Assembly: GCA_013911715.1 (NCBI GenBank)
Contig: JACEST010000121.1
Coordinates: forward strand, 1 to 6,100
Direction: 5' to 3'
Length of the DNA: 6,100 nucleotides
DNA from: Sphingopyxis sp.
GTDB taxonomy: Bacteria; Pseudomonadota; Alphaproteobacteria; Sphingomonadales; Sphingomonadaceae
The position numbers were made by a program, and so were the translations under genes. A model generated the notes under the pieces. It saw only the letters and a program-made list of their open reading frames with translations, had not been told where the DNA came from and did not search any database. The first letter of the stretch is position 1, and each line of letters opens with the position of its first letter. Of the stretch, positions 1 to 4,996 are shown piece by piece.

Positions 1-60
1 CTCTTGTAGCGGGACAATAGCTTACCCGCCACTGAACGAAGGGCGCACCCGCCATTATTC

Positions 61-88
61 TTGTTGCAGCGTCGGCAGCTGCCTAAAG
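61..88 (+). promoter_or_regulatory. Possible promoter of the carbon-nitrogen hydrolase gene
   Basis: A TTGTTG box (61-66) and a CTAAAG box (83-88) lie 16 bases apart, just before the ATG at 96. If real, transcription would start at or within a base or two of the start codon, so the mRNA would be nearly leaderless. A 10-bp palindrome (GGCAGCTGCC, 74-83) sits between the boxes. The match is weak. The rest of 1-95 holds no gene I can support, and any upstream partner in the same transcript lies outside the window. Confidence 0.2.
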
Positions 89-95
89 TGGCGCG

Positions 96-941
96 ATGAA
101 CAGCGTTACTATCGCCGTCACCCAGATGACCAGCGGCATCGACCCCGACGCCAATCTGGAACAGATTGCATCGGCCGCCGCAACGGCGCGCGAAGCTGGC
201 GCGGCGATGCTATTTCTGCCCGAAATGGCTCTCTTGCTGGACCGCGACCGCACGCGGTCGGCGGCGCATATGACCATTGAGGCCGCCTCGCCCTGGCCCG
301 CGCGTCTGGCGGCCATTGCAGCGGACCATGGTCTTTGGCTGCACAGCGGTTCGGCACCGTTCCTCGCCGACGATGGCGGCTGCCGCGTCAACCGCAGCCT
401 GCTCTATTCGCCCGATGGCGGGCTCGTCGCACGCTATGACAAAATCCATATGTTCGATGTCGATCTGCCCGGCGGTGAAAGCTGGCGCGAATCGGCGAGC
501 TATGCCGGGGGCGACCGGCTGGCGCTGGCCGACACGCCCGCCGGCCGCCTGGGCCTGACCATTTGTTTTGATTTGCGCTTTCCCGAACTTTTTGCGGCGC
601 TGGTCGGTGCGGGGGCGACGATGATCGCGGTTCCAGCGGCGTTCACCGTGCCGACCGGCACCGCGCACTGGCACGTCCTGCTCCGCGCGCGCGCCATCGA
701 GACCGGCTGCTATATTATCGCTGCGGCGCAAGGCGGCAGCCACGCCGACGGCCGCACCACCTATGGCCACAGCTTGATCGTCGATCCGTGGGGGAAAATC
801 CTGGCCGAGGGCCCGCCGGGTTCGACCGGCGCATCGACGCCGGTGGCGCTGACGGCAAAAATCGATCCGGCGACCGTGGCCGAAGCGCGCGCGGCCATTC
901 CGCTGACGCGCTCGCGTGCGGTGCGGAATATTCGTCTTTAG
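96..941 (+). CDS. Carbon-nitrogen hydrolase (nitrilase superfamily, Nit1/Nit2-like amidase)
   Basis: This 281-residue protein belongs to the nitrilase/omega-amidase superfamily, which hydrolyses non-peptide C-N bonds through a Glu-Lys-Cys triad. Triad candidates are Glu43 (in FLPEMALL), Lys116 (in YDKIHMFD) and Cys157 (in GLTICFDLRFPELF). A further family glutamate is probably Glu132, in the WRES segment after LPGG. The length suits a single-domain cytosolic enzyme with no signal peptide. The pattern YDKIHMFDVDLPGG followed by CFDLRFPELF is most like the Nit1/Nit2 branch, whose members remove deaminated glutathione or omega-amide metabolites. That substrate is an inference. The ATG at 96 gives the usual N-terminus, in which a beta-strand leads directly into QMTSG. 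The upstream AAGTGG is at best a weak ribosome binding site. The gene ends at TAG (939-941) before a strong hairpin. The family call is firm; the exact substrate is not. Confidence 0.93.
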   Translation: MNSVTIAVTQMTSGIDPDANLEQIASAAATAREAGAAMLFLPEMALLLDRDRTRSAAHMTIEAASPWPARLAAIAADHGLWLHSGSAPFLADDGGCRVNRSLLYSPDGGLVARYDKIHMFDVDLPGGESWRESASYAGGDRLALADTPAGRLGLTICFDLRFPELFAALVGAGATMIAVPAAFTVPTGTAHWHVLLRARAIETGCYIIAAAQGGSHADGRTTYGHSLIVDPWGKILAEGPPGSTGASTPVALTAKIDPATVAEARAAIPLTRSRAVRNIRL

Positions 942-986
942 CAGCAATTAGACGTAGCGCACCCGCGCTGCGCAGCGAAAACGCCA

Positions 987-1019
987 AAAGGGGCCACTGC
1001 GCAAGACAGTGGCCCCTTT
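987..1019. terminator. Bidirectional intrinsic terminator between convergent genes
   Basis: A perfect 13-bp stem (AAAGGGGCCACTG at 987-999 with its exact complement at 1007-1019) encloses a 7-base loop. It lies between the stop of the hydrolase gene (941, +) and the stop of the small peptide gene (1045, -). Read on the minus strand the stem ends in a short T run (TTTT) and a second T run follows soon after, so it fits best as the terminator of the small gene. On the plus strand the tail is only TTTG. A palindrome, CGCTGCGCAGCG (966-977), lies just before it. Confidence 0.85.
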
Positions 1020-1044
1020 GTATAGCATTGAAACGATCAGCTGA

Positions 1045-1275
1045 TTACGGGCTGGTCGGTTCGTCGTCGCTGCCGTCGGCGATTGCGATGATGCCGCCGA
1101 TGGCAGCAGCAACGCCGAGCAGGATCAGAATCCACGAAGTGCCTGCGATGTCGCTTTCGCCTTCAACGGCCGAAACGGCGCGCAGGTCGGCAAGCGGAGC
1201 AGCCGAAGCGGCAACCGGTGCAATGACCATCGACGTTGCGGCGATTGCAACAGCCGCCTTGTTAAGAATATTCAC
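1045..1275 (-). CDS. Small exported or membrane-anchored protein of unknown function (76 aa)
   Basis: No function is recognised. The protein begins MNILNKAAVAIAATSMVIAP, a classic signal-peptide shape: a lysine followed by an alanine-rich hydrophobic run. It has a plausible signal peptidase I site after Ala-Ser-Ala (residues 23-25). A short polar linker (about 27-46) follows, then a second hydrophobic, glycine-rich helix (about 48-66) and an acidic tail containing Asp-Gly-Ser-Asp-Asp-Glu. The mature product may therefore be a roughly 50-residue peptide anchored in the inner membrane with a charged tail. I chose the GTG at 1275 because GGAGA (1281-1285) lies five bases upstream and the signal peptide then starts directly. 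An in-frame ATG at 1287 would place that Shine-Dalgarno inside the gene, and the ATG at 1302 lacks one. It is monocistronic, with a strong terminator 25 bases after its TAA. Confidence 0.75.
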   Translation of the reverse strand: MNILNKAAVAIAATSMVIAPVAASAAPLADLRAVSAVEGESDIAGTSWILILLGVAAAIGGIIAIADGSDDEPTSP

Positions 1276-1317
1276 TATCGTCTCCATCCACTGGACTGCC
1301 AACTACTCAACCACTTA

Positions 1318-1345
1318 CGAGTAGGAGATTCTCTCGCCCGGTCAA
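1318..1345 (-). promoter_or_regulatory. Candidate promoter of the small exported protein gene
   Basis: On the minus strand TTGACC (1345-1340) is followed after 16 bases by TACTCG (1323-1318), about 43 bases before the GTG at 1275. The -35 box is good and the -10 box is poor. A second candidate lies further upstream: TTGCAT, a 17-base spacer, then TAATGG at 1363-1358. The remainder of the roughly 200-base gap up to the Nudix stop at 1480 shows only a short AT-rich patch near 1391-1410 and weak hairpins. Confidence 0.3.
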
Positions 1346-1479
1346 ACAGTCATCCGCCCATTAGCTACTGGCGGGGTGCAATGCAACATCCTTTTTGCCC
1401 CATATTATGAAGCCGGTAACCTTCGGCGGCGGCCCGACACGATAATCCGCCGAGTTGAGCGCCGAATGCGGTGAAATTT

Positions 1480-2247
1480 TTATCCGCGGCGGACCAAATC
1501 GATGCGCTCTGCGGTCACCGGATAGCCCAGATCATCGGGAATACACAGCATCGCCCCATCGTCGCGCTCTTCGATCCACGGGGTAATCCGGCGCAGCGGA
1601 AATTGCTGCGCATGGTCAGCAAAACTGCGCAGTGAAGCATGGCCAGCCAGCCGTTCCAGGTTGCGCCGCGTCGGGAAAATGATGCTGATGTCGCCGCGAT
1701 TCGCAGCGTCGAGCGCGCCGCGCGCCGAATCCCAGAAAATATGGCTGTGCTCGGCGGCGCTGACGCTCAGCCGATGATCATGGTCGGGCGCGTTCGCGGC
1801 AAAGAAGATGGTGTCGAACGTGCGCGATTCCTTGAAATTGGGGCACCAGCGCGCAAAGGGGACCAGAGTATCGAGTTCGAGTCGGTCGCCGCGCTCCGCC
1901 AAGATAGAGGACAGCGGGCGTTCGCCGAGCAATTCTGCCCGCACCGCGCCAATGGCCGCTGATTCGAGCGCCGGCCAACCCACCGCCAGCCCGGTTTCCT
2001 CAATCGTCTCGCGCAGCGCGGCAACGCGCGCCGCCGCCACAATATCGGTAACGTCGGCGCCATGCATCGCCGCGACAACATGATCATCGGGGTCGATACG
2101 CCCGCCGGGGAACACCACTGCCCCTGCGGCAAAGGCCATGGTGGTTGCGCGCTTGACCAGCAACAACTCTGCATCGCCCGCGCCGGGGCGCATGATCACC
2201 AATGTTGCCGCCGGAATTGCGCCGGGGATGAGGGGTTCATTGTTCAC
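1480..2247 (-). CDS. Nudix hydrolase with an extended Nudix box (NUDT19/acyl-CoA diphosphatase-like)
   Basis: Nudix enzymes cleave nucleoside diphosphates linked to another moiety, using Mg2+ held by the glutamates of the Nudix box. Numbering the 255-residue product from the GTG at 2247, strands at 10-50 (IPAATLVIMR, LLLVKR, AGAVVFPGGRID) lead to the catalytic core ALRETIEETGL (77-87), matching R-E-x-x-E-E-x-G. About 28 residues lie between the FPGG glycines and this core, where the canonical box has about 13. Such an insert, with FPGGR-x-D, is typical of the NUDT19-like coenzyme A diphosphatase branch, so an acyl-CoA or other CoA substrate is a reasonable inference. An in-frame ATG at 2328 would add a 27-residue arginine- and cysteine-rich extension spanning a perfect palindrome. 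I prefer 2247, where family-like sequence begins just downstream. No strong Shine-Dalgarno is seen, only GGAC seven bases upstream. The gene is divergent from the DUF4126 gene. Confidence 0.88.
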   Translation of the reverse strand: MNNEPLIPGAIPAATLVIMRPGAGDAELLLVKRATTMAFAAGAVVFPGGRIDPDDHVVAAMHGADVTDIVAAARVAALRETIEETGLAVGWPALESAAIGAVRAELLGERPLSSILAERGDRLELDTLVPFARWCPNFKESRTFDTIFFAANAPDHDHRLSVSAAEHSHIFWDSARGALDAANRGDISIIFPTRRNLERLAGHASLRSFADHAQQFPLRRITPWIEERDDGAMLCIPDDLGYPVTAERIDLVRRG

Positions 2248-2273
2248 GCTGCTGTCCGTAACGCAACAGCAGT

Positions 2274-2295
2274 GCCTTGCAAGCGCTTGCAAGGC
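2274..2295. promoter_or_regulatory. Perfect 22-bp palindrome, LacI/GalR-type operator candidate
   Basis: GCCTTGCAAGC (2274-2284) is followed with no gap by its exact reverse complement (2285-2295). The core TGCAAGCGCTTGCA has the central CG and symmetric arms expected of LacI/GalR-family operators, and differs from the Gram-positive cre consensus at about one position. It lies 26 bases upstream of the Nudix GTG and 53 bases upstream of the DUF4126 ATG, so one bound dimer could affect both. On the minus strand its left TTGCAA (2282-2277) could act as a -35 box, with TACGGA (2260-2255) 16 bases further on. The regulator is not encoded in the window. Confidence 0.5.
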
Positions 2296-2348
2296 TGCGG
2301 CCCAGCGCGCATGCAGAACGCGCACCACAGCGCAGCCGCGGGGACAGC

Positions 2349-2960
2349 ATGGGCATCATCGAGATATTGGGCATTGCCGCCAGCCTCAGCCTGCTTGCGG
2401 GATGGCGATTATATCTGACCATCCTGGCCACCGGCACAGCGATGCACTTCGGCTGGTTGCCGCTGCCCGGCCATCTGGCGGCGCTCCAGGTGCTCGCCGA
2501 ACCTTGGGTGCTGGGCGTCGCCGCCATCGGCACCCTGGCGGAATTTTTCGCCGACAAGGTGATGTGGGTCGACAGCGCGTGGGATGCGATCCACAGCGTC
2601 ATCCGTCCGCTCGGCGGCGCACTGCTGGCGCTGGCGCTGGTCGACGCCAGCGATCCGACATGGCAGGTCATCGCCTTTCTGCTCGGCGGCGGTGGTGCGC
2701 TGCTCAGCCACGGGGCTAAAGCCACCACGCGCGCCGTGGTCAATGTCAGCCCCGAACCTTTCAGCAATGTCGCGGTGTCGGCGGGCGAAGACATCGCCAC
2801 CGGCGGCCTGCTCGCGCTCGCCATCGCCTTTCCGGCAATCGCGATTGGAATTGCCATTTTGCTGGCGCTGGCCGCGATTGCAGTTATCTGGGCACTGGGC
2901 AAGCTGCTGCGACGAATTCGCACCGCACTTACCCCCGACGCATCAACGACGCCGGTTTAG
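2349..2960 (+). CDS. DUF4126 family integral membrane protein
   Basis: This 203-residue protein has the hallmarks of DUF4126, a family of bacterial inner-membrane proteins with no established function. Visible family features are AGWRLYLTILATG near the N-terminus (17-29), a PWVLGVAAIGTLAEFFADKV-type helix (52-71), the motif WVDSAWDAIHSVIRPLGGALLA (73-94), and a glycine-rich segment (LLGGGGALLSHGAKATTR, 111-128) leading to NVSPEPFSN (132-140). About five or six hydrophobic stretches are present: 4-19, 54-68, 88-100, 106-121 and a long one at 150-184 that may form two helices. The C-terminus is basic then polar (LLRRIRTAL, 186-194) and probably cytoplasmic. The ATG at 2349 is preceded by GGGGA with five bases of spacing. 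An ATG at 2277 lies inside the palindrome and would add a basic, non-family extension. The gene converges on the tRNA gene, with 32 bases between them. Confidence 0.87.
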   Translation: MGIIEILGIAASLSLLAGWRLYLTILATGTAMHFGWLPLPGHLAALQVLAEPWVLGVAAIGTLAEFFADKVMWVDSAWDAIHSVIRPLGGALLALALVDASDPTWQVIAFLLGGGGALLSHGAKATTRAVVNVSPEPFSNVAVSAGEDIATGGLLALAIAFPAIAIGIAILLALAAIAVIWALGKLLRRIRTALTPDASTTPV

Positions 2961-2992
2961 CCTGACCATTTGTGTGGAAACCGCGACGGCGA

Positions 2993-3068
2993 TGGTGACC
3001 CCTACGGGACTCGAACCCGTGTTTTCGCCGTGAAAGGGCGACGTCCTAGACCGCTAGACGAAGGGGCC
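2993..3068 (-). tRNA. tRNA-Glu (anticodon UUC)
   Basis: The minus strand folds into a complete 76-base cloverleaf. The acceptor stem GGCCCCT pairs with AGGGGTC (one G-U at 2-71), followed by discriminator A and an encoded CCA (2995-2993). The anticodon arm is TCGCC, loop CTTTCAC, GGCGA, with anticodon UUC at 3034-3032. The T arm is ACGGG / CCCGT around TTCGAGT. The body TTCGTCTAGCGG and the anticodon arm closely match bacterial tRNA-Glu. It decodes GAA and GAG, and tRNA-Glu also supplies glutamate for tetrapyrrole synthesis in alphaproteobacteria that lack that route's alternative; which route this organism uses cannot be seen here. Confidence 0.97.
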
Positions 3069-3088
3069 GTCGTTCGGTGAGCGGGCGC

Positions 3089-3115
3089 ATTAGACGCGCG
3101 GTTGCGGGGGGTCAA
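3089..3115 (-). promoter_or_regulatory. Probable promoter of the tRNA-Glu gene
   Basis: On the minus strand TTGACC (3115-3110, five of six -35 bases) precedes TCTAAT (3094-3089, five of six -10 bases) with a 15-base gap. Shifting the -10 to TAATGC (3092-3087) gives the preferred 17-base spacing but a poorer box. Transcription would begin around 3080-3083, some 12-15 bases before the mature 5' end. A GC-rich stretch after the -10 resembles the discriminator of stable-RNA promoters under stringent control (inference). Confidence 0.55.
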
Positions 3116-3133
3116 GGGGGTCGAGCAGGATTC

Positions 3134-3208
3134 GTCATTGCGAGCGCAGCGAAGCAATCCAGAGCGGTGTTGCGCCGCTCTGGATTGCTTCGCTGCGCTC
3201 GCAATGAC
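3134..3208. repeat. Intergenic palindromic element with a perfect 34-bp stem
   Basis: The left arm (3134-3167, beginning GTCATTGCGAGCGCAGCG) and right arm (3175-3208) are exact reverse complements across all 34 bases, separated by the 7-base loop TGTTGCG. It starts 18 bases after the recJ stop and ends just behind the tRNA promoter, with no coding capacity of its own. From memory, arms of the GTCATTGCGAGC...GAAGCAATCC type occur as dispersed intergenic palindromes in sphingomonads and several other bacteria. Only one copy is present here, so dispersal is not shown by this window. As RNA it would form a very stable hairpin after recJ. No T run follows on the minus strand, so 3'-end protection or a boundary role is as likely as intrinsic termination. 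Confidence 0.85.
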
Positions 3209-3226
3209 AGAATATGGTTTCCGCGT

Positions 3227-4996
3227 CTACTCCGCCCAGGCCGCATCCTCGACGTGCAGTTCAGCAGCAGGGCGGCTGCCCCAATCATCGCGCTTGGCGC
3301 GGCCAGCGAGCCACAGCCGCCGCCCGCGCGAGGCAAGCAGCGCCTGCCCCAGCTCGGTTTCGGCGCTGCGAAACGCCATCGCCTTGAACCGCGCTCCGTC
3401 ATCGCCGCTCGCAATGGCGCGGACATGGTCGGTGCCGACCACCGACACGTCGACAATCCGCACCGGCCCCGTCGCCACTCGGGGTGCGGGCCAGCCCGCT
3501 CCGAACGGGCCAGCGGCTTCGATGGCGTCGCACCACAGCGGAGCAATCCCGCGCGGCGCGAGCACCGCGTCGATCGACAACATGCGGTCCGACGATGCCC
3601 GCGCCACCGCTTCGGCCAGCCTTTCGTTCAGAAATTCGCCCAATGCGTCGATCTTGCCCGCGTCGATGGTCAGCCCCGCCGCCATCGCATGCCCGCCGCC
3701 CGCGATCAGCAGTCCATGGTCCTTGGCCGCCAATACCGCTGCGCCCAGATCGACACCGCTGATCGACCGGCCCGACCCCTTGCCAATGCCATCGTCGCCG
3801 ACCGCAATCACAATCGCTGGCCGCCCCATGCGTTCCTTCAGCCGCGCCGCGACGATGCCGATAACGCCAGGGTGCCAGCCTTCGCCGGCAACAATCGACA
3901 CGGCGGCATTGGCGGTGGCGCTGCCCTTAGCCAGCGCCTCATCCAGCACCCCCGCCTCGATCCCGCGCCGTTCTTCGTTCAGCCGCGACAGTTCGGCGGC
4001 AATGGCGGCGGCCTCGCCCGCGTCTTCGGTGGTCAATAGCCGCACGCCAAGGTCCGATTTGCCGACGCGTCCGCCCGCATTGATGCGCGGCCCCAGCGCA
4101 AAGCCAAGGTCGCTCGCCTGCGGGCTGCGCGTCAGGCGCGAGGCGTCCATCAAGGCGCTAAGCCCGACATTGCCGCGCCGTGCCATCACCTTCAGCCCCT
4201 GCGTCACCAGCGCGCGGTTGAACCCGGTCAGCTTGGCCACATCGGCAACCGTGCCAAGCGCGACGATGTCGAGCAATTGCCTGAGATCAGGCTCCTCGCG
4301 CCCTGCGAAAAAGCCACGCGTGCGCAAGGTCCGCAGCAGCGCCGCGCCCAGCAGGAATGCCACCCCTACCGCCGCAAGATTGCCGTGCGCCGCCGCTTGC
4401 GGTGACTCGTCCAGCCGGTTGGGATTGACGATAGCAAAGCCGTCGGGAAGCGAGGTCGCGCATTGGTGATGGTCGACGACAATCACCTCGATCCCTGCCG
4501 CGCGCGCCTCGGCAATCGCTTCAAACGCCTGCGCGCCGCAATCGACCGTGACGATCAGCCGCGATCCCGCCTCCCCCAGCCTGACCAGCGCCGCGCCTGA
4601 CGGGCCATAGCCCTCCATCAAACGGTCGGGGATATAGGCGCCGGGATTCAGCCCCAATTGCCGCAGCAAGCGCACCAGCAGCGCCGCCGACGTCGCTCCG
4701 TCGACATCATAATCGCCAAAGATGGTCAGCACCTCGCCGCCCTCGACCGCATCGGCCAGCCGCGTCGCGGCGCGTTCCATATCCTGAAAAATCGCCGGGT
4801 CGGGCATGAAGCCGCGCAGGCTGGGCGCGCGGTGCCGCTCGAGATCGTCAAATTCCACCCCGCGCGCGAGCAGCAACTGTGTCACCAGATCCTGCGGGGT
4901 CAGCCCGTCGGCGGCGGTGTCGGCGCTCGCCCGCCGCCAGCGCCACCCCTGCCCGCTGATCGAATTCGTAATCCCCAGCGCGATTTCGCCGCTCAT
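3227..4996 (-). CDS. recJ: Single-stranded-DNA-specific 5'-3' exonuclease RecJ
   Basis: RecJ degrades single-stranded DNA from the 5' end in recombination (RecFOR pathway), mismatch repair and base-excision repair, using Mn2+/Mg2+ bound by the DHH phosphoesterase core. The 589-residue protein is of normal family length (E. coli RecJ is about 577) and appears intact. Motifs in order are GDYDVDG (94-100), VTVDCG (149-154), the signature VVDHHQ (173-178), NPN (191-193), GTVAD (248-252), LGPRINAGGR (301-310), GWHPGVIGIVAARL (373-386), then the DHHA1 motifs GSGRS (407-411) and GGGHAMAAG (433-441). The OB-like C-terminal region occupies about 470-589 (FGAGWPAPR at 498-506). The N-terminal GQGWRWR is also family-like, which supports the ATG at 4996. 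That start overlaps the stop of the upstream PH-domain gene by four bases, so translation is probably coupled and the two share a promoter outside the window. A stable hairpin element follows the stop. Confidence 0.97.
   Translation of the reverse strand: MSGEIALGITNSISGQGWRWRRASADTAADGLTPQDLVTQLLLARGVEFDDLERHRAPSLRGFMPDPAIFQDMERAATRLADAVEGGEVLTIFGDYDVDGATSAALLVRLLRQLGLNPGAYIPDRLMEGYGPSGAALVRLGEAGSRLIVTVDCGAQAFEAIAEARAAGIEVIVVDHHQCATSLPDGFAIVNPNRLDESPQAAAHGNLAAVGVAFLLGAALLRTLRTRGFFAGREEPDLRQLLDIVALGTVADVAKLTGFNRALVTQGLKVMARRGNVGLSALMDASRLTRSPQASDLGFALGPRINAGGRVGKSDLGVRLLTTEDAGEAAAIAAELSRLNEERRGIEAGVLDEALAKGSATANAAVSIVAGEGWHPGVIGIVAARLKERMGRPAIVIAVGDDGIGKGSGRSISGVDLGAAVLAAKDHGLLIAGGGHAMAAGLTIDAGKIDALGEFLNERLAEAVARASSDRMLSIDAVLAPRGIAPLWCDAIEAAGPFGAGWPAPRVATGPVRIVDVSVVGTDHVRAIASGDDGARFKAMAFRSAETELGQALLASRGRRLWLAGRAKRDDWGSRPAAELHVEDAAWAE

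Noticed and set aside
1..95. Possible 3' end of an upstream gene (stops at 7-9 or 18-20 on the plus strand)
   Set aside because: Too little sequence is present to show coding; the stop codons alone are not evidence.
210..947. A 245-codon minus-strand open frame opposite the carbon-nitrogen hydrolase
   Set aside because: The product is Arg/Ala/Gly-rich with no motif, and the opposite strand carries a clear catalytic triad.
1354..1375. Short inverted repeat CCGCC...GGCGG in the leader region of the small peptide gene
   Set aside because: Only five base pairs, with no riboswitch or attenuator features and no conserved motif recognised.
1427..1452. Possible hairpin (6-bp CGGCGG/CCGCCG, 14-base loop) downstream of the Nudix gene
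   Set aside because: The stem is short, the loop is large and there is no T run, so it is not distinguishable from background in GC-rich sequence.
2277..2348. Upstream ATG extension of the DUF4126 gene
   Set aside because: The added residues are basic and not family-like, the ATG is inside the palindrome, and the ATG at 2349 has a good GGGGA ribosome binding site.
2993..3068. tRNA-Glu as an integration (att) site for a genomic island
   Set aside because: No duplicated copy of the tRNA 3' end and no integrase gene are visible in the window. Both flanks are ordinary chromosomal genes.
3102..4469. A 455-codon plus-strand open frame opposite recJ
   Set aside because: It lies antisense to unmistakable RecJ motifs, its product is a low-complexity Ser/Ala/Pro/Arg-rich string, it begins across the palindromic repeat, and it lacks a plausible ribosome binding site. 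Long antisense frames are expected in GC-rich DNA.
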